Assembly (NCBI GenBank): GCA_949358305.1
Contig: OX442316.1
Location: 15,686,001-15,750,000 of the forward strand
Source of the DNA: Strigamia acuminata
Lineage: Eukaryota; Arthropoda; Chilopoda; Geophilomorpha; Linotaeniidae
Direction of reading: 5' to 3'
DNA length: 64,000 bases
Shown one piece after another: positions 49,060-61,407 of this stretch. Positions within the stretch are counted from its first letter, which is position 1. Every line of letters begins with the position of its first letter. A program made the translations under genes and the position numbers. The notes beneath the pieces are model-generated. The model ran no database searches. It had not been told where the DNA came from and worked only from the letters and a program-made list of their open reading frames with translations.

Positions 49060-49769
49060 TTTATTGTATTGATCACATAACCTAATGTGTTATCTTTTTA
49101 AGTCTTTTTATTTTATTAAATTATTCCTTTGTTTTTGCTCCTAGAATAAACATGAGTTGTTCATTCCACTGCTCAACAGCTTTGCTAACAAAATGCATTA
49201 TTTAATGTACAAATAATATACTTAATTCTGCAAAATGTTAAACATTTTGGAAATACTTGAAAGAATGGACTCGTTGCTCATAATTAATCGTGATCAAATA
49301 TCAGAGCTTTAAGTGAGGCTGAACTCACCAGAGCGACACTTTGGATATAGGATTTTCATTTCCACCAAAATCATGTCTCAAAAACTTGATTTTGGCTGAT
49401 ATTTCTTATGGCGCACTTTAAACTGACATCATCTCTTCACATCGTTCCTTGACGTCGTTCAACATAATTTTCCAATTTTAAAGTTGAAATGGCAAATTTT
49501 GGGCCCAAAAAAAATTCTTTTTAACAAGCACAAACACATCTACAAGTATTTCACTTCCAAAAAATCGTCCCGGTTAAAAAAAATTAGACTTTAAGCCCTG
49601 CTGCATACAACATATGCAAATTAGCTTGATTTCGAGACTTGGAATTCAAGCGGGAACAAAATGAATGCCTTCAAAATACGGCGCTTCTCAAACTATGTAA
49701 TGTAGCAAAGCAAACCGGTTTTTTTTCAACGTCGCAAAACAAAAACACAAACACCTAAAATACTTTTAA
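49060..49769. other. Non-coding spacer
   Basis: Includes one copy of the short dispersed repeat (49192-49260). No gene. Confidence 0.4.
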
Positions 49770-50173
49770 CCTTCCCATAGCCATGGCTAATACTACACAT
49801 GTGCAGCCATGGTCGGTCATTTCTGACTTCTTTTCAAAAACCCTTCTGCACATAAGCACAATCACATTTTTCCTGGTGCAATCGCATTTTTCCTGGTAAA
49901 AGCACATGTTTTAGGACTAATTTTAATACGCCACCTAGTGCAAACAGATGGCAAAGCAGTGTACGGCGCTCCCATTAAGGGTGTTTTATGTTATAAATAT
50001 TAAATTATCTAAATAATAATTGAAAAACTATTCGTATTTAGACATTATAAAATAAGAAAAAAAAGTTTTTGAGGAATAAAAGTTAACCTCATTAATTAAT
50101 TTTCAGGAAAAAAAGAATTACAGTGATTTTTCCACTTTTGTAATTTTTTTGACCCACCATGGCTATGGGAAGG
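49770..50173. mobile_element. TTAA-flanked MITE (CCTTCCCATAGCC family), copy 1
   Basis: Ends ccttcccatagccatgg and ccatggctatgggaagg are perfect inverted repeats flanked by TTAA (49766-49769 and 50174-50177), the target preferred by piggyBac-type transposases. A diverged copy broken by insertions lies at about 52434-53320. Confidence 0.75.
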
Positions 50174-50177
50174 TTAA

Positions 50178-52433
50178 CTTAATTCAACTTTGAATGCACC
50201 TACTACATTTAAAAAATTCATTTCGGTGTGTTTTAAAGCAGCCATAAACTCAAACATTCGAGGAAGTGACACCACAAAACCAAAACACGAATTTTTAAAT
50301 ATTAACCAAAAAAATCCAAAACAAAAATCCCCAAAAAAAAAATTTTGTCGCATTCATTTTCTTTTTTAAATTATAAATAACTTTCACAGTGTTTATTATG
50401 TTCGCCGAGACGAGTTGCCATCTTCAGCCGCCCACCGACCGATTTCCACAACGACATACGTCTTATCGAGGTTCAATTACCCATCGAGCTGCTTCTGAAT
50501 AAATGGAAAATGTAAGCGCCCTCAAAAAACCCTATTCCCACTACAAAAAAAAAAGAATAAGTATAACATAAACAAATTTTCCATCCTTTCACCAGCACCG
50601 TCAAAGGACATTCGTTCCGCGCGCATTTTCCCTCCTTTATCGCCGACACATTTTCCGCGCCGCGTGGTGACGAAAATCAAAAATAAAAATTGAATTGCAA
50701 ACACGACTTTAATAGTGGGAGAGATAAATCGCGAGCAAGTGACAGTTTTCTAAATGAAAATAAATAGAAACAGAAAACGGCAGTAGGGCGCTCACCTGCC
50801 ATCATTAGCGCCAATAGCGGTCGGCTTCGCTCGACTTGGCGCCTCCTCTTTCAAGCTCGCATTGGGTCAGTTGAGGTCAAAGTTGACCGATCGATGTGCC
50901 TCGGGTCGGGGACTTGCAAGTTTGGAGGATTCTTTTGCAAATTAAATATTTTCCCACTAATGAAAGTAATATCCGGTCGGAAATTTATAAAGATGCGCGC
51001 CATTTTGCACAAAGCTCGTTTGGCAACTTTCCATTAGCCACTGGCACAGCATTTTGCATACGGCAACGACAATGAGTTAGCGAGTTGTTGCAGGCGATCA
51101 TATCTTGCGCGTTACACACAACTCGGGCATTTGAAATAAATTTCTCAAACCCTAAAGTCAGATGAGCAAACCGAAACTTAAACACGTCTTTGTCGCCGCC
51201 CAATCGAAACTTTTTATTACGCCAGCGGAATTTGTGCAAAAAGTTTCGTTAAGCCTTGTTTCTAACCAGGTTTGTGGGTTTCTAACATGGTTTCTTGACT
51301 ATTTCCAAACTTTCAGACACCAATGACGCTCTAACCTACAGTTTGTGTGCTTTAACTTGATGCTAAATTTAAACTGTGCATTCCGTTCTGCGCAGAGGAT
51401 TCACCTTGTTGTTACCAGTGATGTAGCTAGAGCTTTTGCCACCCATGGCGGTCCCTGAGTTTGTCAACCCTCTCAATACACACCAAAAATACTATAAAAA
51501 GTCCAACCGAAGTTCTGTTTATGCAGTTTATATAAACGGACAAAATAGTATGCTAAAACCCGCCTAAAGGTAAAAACACAAGAGAGTGGATAAAATTCTA
51601 AAGCTTGCTAGTACACGTTTAAAGAGAGAGTCATTTACAAGCTCACTTGACCCGCTTTTGGCTTACCAGCTTAACTGGCAAACTCAAGCTAGCTAGGTAG
51701 CTAGCCAGAAATTCCCACCAAAATCTCCTCCAAGAATTTCTTCACGATTCTGATTGGCTGTCAAAGTCACATGACCAAAAAACCAGCAAGCTTGAAGCTG
51801 GTAAATCAAACTCAGTTTGATCGGAGCAGGTGAGTACAAGCTCTCTTCAAAACAAAGCTTTGAATAAAAACGCACGCTCGTGTTTGCTCAAGCGGCGAGT
51901 TTTTAGCCACTTTATCAAGTAAAAGCGAGCTTTTAAATTTTACCCACTCCCTTGTGTGTCCACCTGACACTTGAAAGTCTGACCCCTCAATCTAACTTTC
52001 GAGGTGGCCATTTATGGATTTTATTCATAGAGGGCCCCAGATCTGCGAGTGGCCTGGGCCCCATCTCGGCTGCCAAAGGCCGTCTGTTCTCGCCAATGCA
52101 CCATATATAATTTAGTCACGTGTTTTTCTACTTTCTTACATAAATTTGAAAAGACTTTTGTCACACTGCCAATTCCAAATCCAATCGCCATATTGATTTC
52201 GAATTAGTTGTGAGAAACCTTAATGAAATTGTCATTTTAAAGAGGAAATAACTGATGACGTCATGCCCAAAGAATGGAACAATTAGGGTTTAAAACAAGA
52301 GGTCTATTGAAATGGCATGTCAAACTGCGATAACCCTTTTCGATAAAAGACACAATGAAACTGTGCTAAAGTTGATGGCTGATGCCAGTTATGATGCAAA
52401 TATCGATTGATGCTGATCTATGAGAAGGTTAAC
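50178..52433. other. Non-coding spacer
   Basis: A G+C-richer island at 50770-50930 ends, on the minus strand, in GGCAG-GTGAGC (50796/50795), a good splice-donor match after ATGATGGCAG; it may be a host 5' exon but has no further support. 52000-52090 contains a gggcccc-type repeat fragment. No clear gene. Confidence 0.35.
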
Positions 52434-53320
52434 CTTCGCATACAACACATTGCTAGCCATAGTCGGTCATTCTTGCCTTCGTTGATTGTGCACAATCTTA
52501 GTTTTCCAGATGCAATCACATTTTTCCTGGCACAAACACGTTTTAAATATTTTTTATGATCTCACGAGATTTTGCAAGATCTAAAGTAATGCTCAAACTA
52601 GAACAGTATCGCAATCGCAAAACGTAGTACCTTTTGAAAAGTATCACAGTAACGGCCTAAAGGTGCGTTTTCATGTGCGTTTTTTTTCTATCGCGCCACT
52701 CTAAAAATCGCACGCGGTGCATTCACCCACGCATTTCTCGCTTAGCTTTACAATGGAGCTTCGCTTTCCCATTTTCATATGAGAGGTCACTAGTGACGTC
52801 ACTGACACATTTTCAAAATGGCTGCTCGAATGTCTAGGAAACAGGTTGTTAAAAAAAAGTTGAAAGAAACATCCACATTAGTATTGGAAAAAAATGCACG
52901 TAAATTAAGAAATAAATGTTGAATTCTTTCAATTTTTTTTCAGAATTTTTTGAATTAATTTTTCTCTTGCACCTGGTGAAAAATCTCATCAATGGGAACA
53001 ATTTACCAAAACTCAACTTCCCATTGGCCCAAGATAGTCACGTGGTCTGTATCGAACGCATAAAACGATTGACAACTAGCATCGTTTGTCGCACGTAATT
53101 CTGGTACTCGTGACTGACAAAATAATTGCACATGAAAACGCACCTTAACACTGGTTTTAAAACTGATTTAAATACGCCCTTTAGTGCTAAAAGGTGGCAA
53201 AATAGTGTACGACGCTCCCATTAATGGTGTTTTACGTTATAAATATTAAATTGCCACATTATAAAAAAAAAACAATTTTTTGAGGAATAATTATTGCCTC
53301 CCCCCCTTCCATAACATCAC
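52434..53320. mobile_element. CCTTCCCATAGCC-family MITE, copy 2, interrupted
   Basis: Shares with 49770-50173 the ggtcggtcatt, caatcacatttttcctgg and gctcccattaa(g/t)ggtgtttta segments in the same order. It is interrupted by the PIF/Harbinger-type element at 52661-53145 and by other sequence before it. The right end is degraded. Confidence 0.55.
52661..53145. mobile_element. PIF/Harbinger-type MITE, 485 bp
   Basis: Ends aggtgcgttttcatgtgc and gcacatgaaaacgcacct, flanked by TAA (52658-52660 and 53146-53148). A 3-bp TAA duplication fits PIF/Harbinger. The interior is non-coding. Confidence 0.8.
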
Positions 53321-54566
53321 ATGCAACTTTAAAAATAACTTCAGATTTTCGATATAGGAAGCATCGTTGTATGAAAGTTTGGAAATATGATTTTATGTGT
53401 ACTTGAATTCACGCTCCATTTCATTCGATGAGTTTCAAAACGCGAGTCAACAAGGCGAAAGTAATTATTTTCTAACATGTTGATTTCCTAAGTTGATGAT
53501 GCAACAATTTATAGAGAGAGAGAGAAAAAGCGAAAAATAAATATATTAAAAGTTCTGTTCATATTTTCCCCATTGGTATTCACGCTGAAAATTCAATCAA
53601 TGTAAAAAAAAAAAAACATTTTTCCATTTTTTTCATTACATACGTTGATTTTCCCTAGCACGAACACTCAAAATAGTTTGTAAATGTTTTAAAACATTTG
53701 TAGAATTTAAAAAAGAAAAAAAAAATCGAATTTTTCTTTAAAAAATCTTTTATTTTTTTTTTAAATAAAAGAAAACAAAGTCGAAATTAATCATTTTGTT
53801 TTGATATTCAGTCTCTTGCACATGTTTAAGCTCCGATGAATCAAAAGAGGGCAAAAAGAAAAGAAAAAAATACAAACTTGAGTGAACTGTCATGGGAATT
53901 TCAAACATGTAATTATTTTTTCATTTTCCACTCAGCAACAAGAAAACTTTGCTATTTAAGCTTGGATTAATATTTTAAAACCTTTCAACTTAAGTGTGTT
54001 CAATTATTCAGCTTAAACTGATCACATTAACGGCAAACGAACCCAAGCAGAGAAAAATTGAACCCGTGAAAAAAAAAATTATTTTCACGTCCCTTTGCTG
54101 CTTTCGACAACTCATTTGGACTAAAAAGTGCAACAACCTGATTAAACTGATTAAAAGTCTGCACCAGTTGTCTCGATGCCAAATTCAAACACTAAATTCC
54201 ATTTTTCACACAAGAAAACACAGAAGTCTAAATACTAAAATTGATTATTGCACACATTGTTACATTTATGAAAATCATGTACTAATAGCATGTGTGTGCG
54301 CGCAAACAAGAGGTTTGTCAGTTGGGTTTTGGCATCAAGATAATGGGCACAGCCTGTCACTACAGTATACAAACAAAAATTATTTCCAGTTCCTTGTGTG
54401 TTCCACTTAATGACTATACATCATGTGGACATAAATCTAACATTCAAGAGACGTCACATTTTGTATAAAGACCATAAATCATACTTCTGATAATGATCCT
54501 GGCCTCGGGATCGAACTGTTAACGCTATTTCACTCCTTTCGCTGTATTTTTCATTAAACTGCAATA
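53321..54566. other. Non-coding spacer
   Basis: A/T homopolymer-rich. 54176-54350 is a diverged copy of 12919-13085. A minus-strand B-box-like AGTTCGATCCC near 54512 may be a SINE fragment. No gene. Confidence 0.4.
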
Positions 54567-54574
54567 CAATAGAG

Positions 54575-54904
54575 CAGGGGTCGGCAAGTAATTTTAAGTG
54601 GGGTCCGGATACTATTGAAAATTTTAATCGAGGTCCAGAAAAAAAAAAAAAAAAACTTTACTAAAAACCTAAGAAAACGGAAAAAACACTTAAAAACCAA
54701 ATAAACCCCCCCATAAACACACACAACCCAAAAAATACCAATAAAACCTAAAAAACAGGAGAAAAAAAACAGGAAAAACAAGAAAAAAAACACCGAAAAA
54801 CCAAAGAAACCGAGGGAAAATCGTCGCTAAAACGTCACCGCGGTCCAAGTTTCGACCTTCCACGATCCGGATACGGACCGCGATCCGCCTGTTGCCGACC
54901 GCTG
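54575..54904. mobile_element. hAT-type MITE (CAGGGGTCGGCAA family), copy 2
   Basis: 330 bp, starts caggggtcggcaag and ends ttgccgaccgctg, flanked by perfect 8-bp duplications CAATAGAG (54567-54574 and 54905-54912). Closely similar to 33477-33800. Confidence 0.9.
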
Positions 54905-54912
54905 CAATAGAG

Positions 54913-56854
54913 CATCGATTATCCAAACTTTCGAGAGACATACCGTAGGTGTTCATAAAACCGATTTGATACTGATTACAGTAGCGCCAAGTGCGACAAT
55001 TTGTCGCACTACCCTAAAACGCTTCAGCTACAGGCCTTCATATTTATTTTGTACCCAAATAGGTACATTGTGGGCACCAAAGCGTCGTCTTTGGAGATTG
55101 TCCATCTGAGGGTTAAACACGCCTAATATTTTAATTTTTCGTTAGATGTACACAAAAACAAACATGGCAGGCGGAATTGCAGCATTCCCACAACCTATAA
55201 AACGGTGCTTGTTAAGACTCCGATTAATAGTGCTTAGCGGTTATTCCGATGCCAGATAAAACAGCTTTTAATGAGTAAAGATGACTGTCCCTCAATTACT
55301 TGTAGGTAAAGACATACAATATTAACATTTCATGACTGTGTTGGCATGTCCTCATTTTCTTTCATTCAATAAAACATTTCTTTTGTCCTTCAAGATGTAG
55401 TTAATAAAAATAAAAGTTTGCTCGTTCCAACACTTTTTCTGTGACAATCCCAACCATAATGCCATCTGCAAACATACAAGTTTCTGCTTGTATGTTTTCA
55501 CTTAACATGCTCAGTTGTGTTATCACTAGCAGCAACTGATGAAGTGTTGTGTAGAAATTTTAATAGCGCTTCTGCTAGTTGAATTCCAGGAGCTTTTTCC
55601 CTTTATTGATTTATTACTAATCTCCTAAAGTGGTTGATCATTGATCTTAATGTCATGTCATTTGAATTTATTATATTTTTACCATTAATTCATCATTTCT
55701 ACTACTAAAATATTAATTATAGTCAACATTAGCAGTTTAAAGATCTTAAATATTCATCACACAATTCCATTGATCAATATTGAAGTACCAAAATTAATTT
55801 ATACAAAATAAACACAAAATTCAATCTTCTGAAAACAGTAAAAAAGAAAGGCAAAAACTATCATTTTCATTCCTTCTCTCCTTCTTGACAGTCGAACAGT
55901 ACAATGCAGCAATGGCACAATATCTTTGGTGACCTACCAAGACATCCCCCCCCCAAAAAAAAAAAACTCTAATTGGCAGATTTACAAAAAAAAGATGAAA
56001 CTGATAAATCTTTCAAAGGAAAAAGATAGACAGCCACTGAAAGATGATTCTTTTATTGGTAAAAATCATTCTTTGACAAAAATTCTATAAAGTGTGCCAT
56101 ATCCAGCAAAACAACCAACAAAACAAGACCCTTTAACCCTAAACCAGGAATTCCTAGTGGACACCAGGTAATGACACAGATGACAGGAAAATAACATGGC
56201 ATCCTAATCCAATCTAACCAGTCCTAATCCAGTAATCTGTTTTCCTAACGTCAGTATCAAAAGCTTGACAAATTCTTCTGGTGCTGTTTACAAATTCAGA
56301 AATGCTAAAATAATCAAACAGGATGAATTTATACATTTTATTCATCCTAAATATTGATTTGTCCTCTCCATCCCCTCGGAAAAGAGATACAGTTCCCTTA
56401 AAATTACATACCATTACATTGCGCCCCAAATTTTGCAGCGCCCGTGTTTTTTGAACACCCTAAACACCCAGTAGGTACGCCCCTGCCTGACGGAGTAGGG
56501 TCATTTCGTGCCGATCATTTCGTCGCCTCAGTAATCTTGGCCTTCCAACTTCTAACGCAATTGTTAATGCAGGGGGCAAGTCTCCGGTTCAGTTTGCACT
56601 CACTGCACCTTAACTGGAACACACAAAGCGAAATAGAGTGAAAAAAAATCAAACCAACAAGTATTTCATTGCAAAAAAATAGCGACAAAATGATAGGCGA
56701 CAAAATGTTCTCAACCTGGCCCGCCGACACCTTTTCGATGAAGAATACTGTGGCATATATGTCATTCTGAGTATCAAGCCTAAAGCATAGTACTCATAAG
56801 CTTTCAGAGTCTAAATATTTTTACAGTCTTAACTAGAAGATAGCACAAATACAG
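54913..56854. other. Non-coding spacer
   Basis: AT-rich, with a C8/A11 tract near 55950. A fragment ggtcatttcgtgccgatcat near 56509 resembles 42213-42240 (ggttcatttcgtcgctgatc), a short shared repeat. No gene. Confidence 0.4.
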
Positions 56855-56857
56855 TAA

Positions 56858-56997
56858 AGGCTAGTTCACACATGCGTTAACGCACCAAAGCTGCTTCGTC
56901 ACATGCGTTGCATTTGAACTATTGTGCATCGCCAACGTGCGTTGGCCAAAGCACCTTGTGATTTCGCGTGCGTTAACGCGTGCATGTGAACTAGCCT
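56858..56997. mobile_element. PIF/Harbinger-type MITE, 140 bp
   Basis: Ends aggctagttcacacatgc and gcatgtgaactagcct flanked by TAA (56855-56857 and 56998-57000). Inverted repeats continue through gcgttaacgc. Confidence 0.8.
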
Positions 56998-57000
56998 TAA

Positions 57001-58313
57001 CCTTTATTCACCTCGCTCCGATACTTTCTACTCGCATACATGTGCAAACGTTGTCGGGAGTTGCAGAGAGGATAAGTCCTCTAAATATAGTTCAGTTCCG
57101 CGAACTTGCTCACAAGTCGAATTGTTCCTAAGTCCAGCAAAGGTGTACAATGTGGAAAAATTGTTAATCCTAATGAAAGAAAAATATTTTTAATCTTACT
57201 TTGGAAAGTACTAAAGAGCTAATTTAAGTGCTTTCGCAAAATATAAAGTTCGTATCTCCGAAAGACCGTAAGTCAAATGTTTATACGTCGGATACTCACT
57301 GTACAGTCGTGGACAAAAAAAACTTCCCTTCAGTTTAGCTGTTTTAAGTTTATCTACCCGGTGGCATTAAAAATCCATTGAGATTCAATGACATCAATCT
57401 CGACTCGGTCTCTCGTCATACCCTAACAACAGTATTAAAAGACAGACCAGAAATGTTGAACCAGAAAGCTTCTTCCTACCAATAAGCCACTTTGCTAATA
57501 TTAAAACCACTTCTTATTGATGACTCCCTTCACCGAAAAACATACCTCGTAAAAGATCCCTATGGGAGTCTTTGAAACAGGCCACAGTGGAGACGAATAG
57601 GCCTTTTGGCAGCCTACTAAAACACCGAAATAACTCTCGCTTCCTTTTTTTTACCTCGTTGTTTAGTCTCTTTTACATTTTTCCACAGAGCAACCAAAGT
57701 GCTTTTCTCTCTAAATGGCTATTCACCAGGGAATAGAAGGTGAAAATGAGAAACAAAAGCAATTCAAGCCTGGTTTCTTTGATTGCAAAAGATGCCATAG
57801 TTATTACACATGTCCACCCCTCCTCTTCATGTTTGCTTCACCTTTTCCCTTTGCCTGCACCTGTAGTCTCCATTCCTTTTATTGTTTGCCATTTCCTCTC
57901 AAGATATGAAGAATTCCCCATCATGCTATTATTTATCTTGACAAGAAAATTGAAGTAAAGACATGAGTATGGAGTGGGGGTTGTTGGGAAGAGGCCAGTT
58001 GAGTTCCTTTTTTGTCCCGTGTTGGTCATCTTGTTAACACTGCGACTGGGCAAAAAGAAATTGGCTTGCACATAGTGCAATGCACGAATAACTTGTGTCG
58101 TCTTCAACATGGTGACTTTTATGAGTCTGATATATTAGATATGATATACTGGTTGCCGGTAGGGGACACAGGCTCGTAAGAGAGATTTGAAAAACGAATT
58201 TGGATGTTATTTTTTCCTTCTTTTATACTTGACAACCTATTTCTTTCAATCTGAACACTATGTTTTTTACTTTTTTAGTCGGCGCATTCGTAAACAGCAT
58301 TTTAAACAACATA
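57001..58313. other. Non-coding spacer
   Basis: A Tc1/mariner-like end TACAGTCGTGGACAAAA at 57302 repeats the one at 4865. No gene. Confidence 0.4.
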
Positions 58314-58375
58314 CAGTCGAGCCTCGTTGTACCGAATTGTAAGGGACCCGAAAAATGGGTTCGTTATAAGTGTTT
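58314..58375. repeat. Pogo-like terminus
   Basis: CAGTCGAGCCTCGTTGTACC resembles pogo/Tigger ends (compare 816). It directly precedes the 20-bp minisatellite. Confidence 0.3.
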
Positions 58376-58449
58376 TAGTTGTTTGTTTTTGTTTTGTGAT
58401 GTTAAAAAAATACAAAAACAAAAATACAAACACCAAAAACAGCTGTAAA

Positions 58450-58689
58450 CAGTGCCAAATGCACTTAAACAGTGCCAAATGCACTTAAACAGTGCCAAAT
58501 GCACTTAAACAGTGCCAAATGCACTTAAACAGTGCCAAATGCACTTAAACAGTGCTAAATGCACTTAAACAGTGCCGAATGCACTTAAACAGTGCCAAAT
58601 GCACTTAAACAATGCCAAATGCACTTAAACAGTGCCAAATGCATTTAAACAGTGCCAAATGCACATAAACAGTGCCAACTGTGTTTAAA
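58450..58689. repeat. 20-bp hairpin minisatellite, 12 units
   Basis: Twelve tandem units of cagtgccaaatgcacttaaa with a period of exactly 20 bp. Successive units place gcact and agtgc five bases apart, so each junction can fold into a 5-bp hairpin. The unit sequence is nearly invariant except for the last few. Confidence 0.9.
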
Positions 58690-60030
58690 TAGAGGTAAAT
58701 TGTATTTTATTGTTCTGGTTTTAGGGTTTTATTGATTTCTTTATGGATTTTTCTCGTTATTTGTTTCTTTACAAATTGCTAAGATAACGTTGTGGAAATT
58801 ATTCATACTAAAGTTGCTGTGAGGCAAGTTATGGTTACATTTATGTTTCAGCATTGACGCCTTGAGCCGATAAATAGATGGCGTCATCGGACTCTGGAGC
58901 CGTTTGCCCGTTTGCCTTAACAAAATTTCAAAATTTTCGATTTAAAGTTTTAAACCATAAATGAAGAAACATGTAGATTTATAAATCTACACAATTTGGA
59001 TATTTAACATGACAGATTTCCCCTAATACCTTTAATTAAACAACACTCGACTCCCAAAAACCAAAACTAAAAACACTTACCGCTCAAGAAAGAAGCTACG
59101 CCGACGCCATATTTCAAATACACAAAAAGCGAACTCTGTGGTCGCGAATTATAACTTAGAAAATTTTACATTTCAACAACTACACTTGTATCTTATAAAA
59201 ATCTTTTTAAAAAATCAAAAATAAATAGAAATCCCCCAAAACAACAAAAATCCATAATAATAAAAATAAAATACAATTAATTTTAACGCGTACACTACAG
59301 GCCGCTTCTAAGAAAACCCGAACCGAATACCGATCCGATTCAACTAAAACCCGAACCTCAAAAGTCAAAACGAATTAGAAATCCTAGACAAATTTTGTCC
59401 CTTTCTCTTCCTCTCGTCTCTCCGGTAGTTTCCTCAACACTTTTTTAAGTGCACCTTTGGATTTGAATAAAAGTGTCAGCTTTTAATTAACTTTTCACCT
59501 TTGGGAAATAAGATTCGCTCAAGCATAATTAGCATGAGAAACCTTTCCCACCTTCCACACAAATACACAAATGCAAATTAATACAATAAAACCAGCATCA
59601 ATTAGGCAAATTTAGCACCTTTAAAAATGGAAACAAATCGATTAATGATTTTGCATATTTCTGCACGCCTCAAATTGTTCCTTTGGTGCATATAAATATT
59701 TGAACCGCACACAACTCATCCCATTGCGTGACACAACAGCGCCGTAAAGTTCATTACACAACTACCAAACTTGGAAGAATAAAATCCCTCAAATTCTTGG
59801 CGCCTTTCTTCTCTCTTTTTCTTTCCTGCCCCAATGAGGCATTTAATCTTTTCAAAACCTGAGCCGAGCCAAAGGCGCTGGCAAAGTGATAAAGCCAATG
59901 CTCTTTTCTTTGCACACGCTGGCGCTCAATTTGACCGCAATTAAGTTCTAATCCACGAACTCGGAGCTTGTTGTGAGCTCAACTTCTTCCAAGAATAAAG
60001 CTAACAAGTTGCTAGCTCAAACACAAATCT
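58690..60030. other. Non-coding spacer
   Basis: AT-rich, no gene or recognised repeat. Confidence 0.45.
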
Positions 60031-61146
60031 TGTAGTGACCCTAGTGGTCACTAGATGAAGAACAGAAATGTGTCTGGAAATATTTTATATATTTCATATT
60101 TTTATTTGAGTTTATTTTTTATGCCTGAACAGGAAGTCTGGCATAACTTGAAGACATGAGGGTGGTTGCCAGGGCAACCAGCCCATGAGCTTCCTGTAAC
60201 AGGAAATGCTTCCTGCAGAGAATGAGGAAAAATCTTCAGTCTGAAATCAACTTTGAGAGCAACAAGTCACAAAATCTACCCTGGGAAAATACAATTCTTC
60301 AAGTGGATTTGGTGAAAGATTGCCTGAGTATTTAGACTCCTTCTTGCAAATTGCTAAAGCAGTTTTGAGATGTTCTTGAGTATTGAGACTCATTTCTTAC
60401 AATAACATAAAGTTATTGTGGGAGTTCTTGCTACTGTGTACATCCAGTAGTGGGAAATTTATCTTGCTGATTGAGCATATTCATCAGTGGGATTTTCATC
60501 TTGCCAAGCAGCCATTGTTTGGAGAGATCATCATTCTTGCCAAGCAGCCATTGTTTGGATGAGAAATCCTCATTGGGAAATTTGTCCCAGTCAACATAAA
60601 GCGGAATTTGCCGCAACCACGGAGTCATCAAGGAAGAAGAGTCGGAATTGTGTCCGAGTTCAAGTCACCAAGAATTCGGAAATTTGTCCGGTTTAACCAG
60701 GAATGAACATCGTGAGTAAAGAGTGAAGTTTAGACGCCGTTTTGAGGTTTGGGGCGGGCATTGAGGTCCGAGAGCGAGTATCGAGGTCCGAGAGCGAGCG
60801 TCGAGCGAAGAACGAGGTTCGAGAGCGAGCGTCGAGTGAAGAACGAAGTTCGAGAGCGAGCGACAAGCCATCGCCGCTATTTTGTATTATTTTCGCCATT
60901 TCACCTTCAATTATTATTACTTTTACCTTTAATTCCTATTATTTAATTGTATTTTACTATTAGTTTATTCAAGCCAAGAATAAATCTTTTTCCTTTATTT
61001 AAGAACTAATTAGTGATTATTTCTTCTTTGATTAGTCAGTTAAGATTTTAGAGTTGAGTTTTAGTAGAATTTTGATAAGTCCCGATGCGGCACCAATGAG
61101 AAAGAAATTTCACTATTATTTTATAGTGAAATTTGAGCTCATTACA
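60031..61146 (+). repeat. Candidate 5' LTR of the right-edge element
   Basis: About 1116 bp from TGTAGTGACC to CATTACA, inferred from similarity of layout with the 18051 element. It contains an X-box-like GTTGCC-AG-GGCAAC at 60165-60178, two perfect 23-bp repeats (60501-60523, 60537-60559), a gcgtcgag/gagagcgag repeat tract (60761-60863) and AATAAA at 60979-60984. Without its partner LTR the borders are not proved. Confidence 0.55.
60761..60863. repeat. Tandem gagagcgag repeats in the LTR
   Basis: Four degenerate units built on gaggtccgagagcgag / gaacgaagttcgagagcgag. The variation in unit length (20 and about 36 bp) indicates expansion by slippage. Confidence 0.65.
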
Positions 61147-61148
61147 CT

Positions 61149-61160
61149 TGGGGGCCTGGG
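61149..61160 (+). other. Primer-site start of the right-edge element
   Basis: TGGGGGCCTGGG matches the first ten bases of the primer site of the 18051 element, at the same 2-nt distance from the LTR end, then diverges. It is consistent with a tRNA-Pro-like primer but only partially matching. Confidence 0.4.
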
Positions 61161-61407
61161 CCTGAAAGATTTGAACCTTAACAACTTTTATTTAGTTGAG
61201 GGACCTAATTTGTTTGGAAAATTGTTTTGTGATAGGTTAATTAGATTGAGGAACTTCTATTTTTTGATTTGTAGTAAGAATAGGTGTGAATTTTTTTTTT
61301 TGGTTCTCAAACAAAAAAGGGGGAAAATGGTTAACAGAGTTTAGAAGATATTTTTCTAAGTTAAACTATTTCTTTCTTCATTATCCTATCTACTAAAAAT
61401 TAACATC

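Noticed and set aside
50770-50930. G+C-richer island ending in a donor motif as a host 5' exon
   Set aside because: Suggestive only; no coding similarity and no second exon could be tied to it.
58446-58690. CRISPR-like array
   Set aside because: The 20-bp units are contiguous without variable spacers and the genome is eukaryotic; it is a minisatellite.
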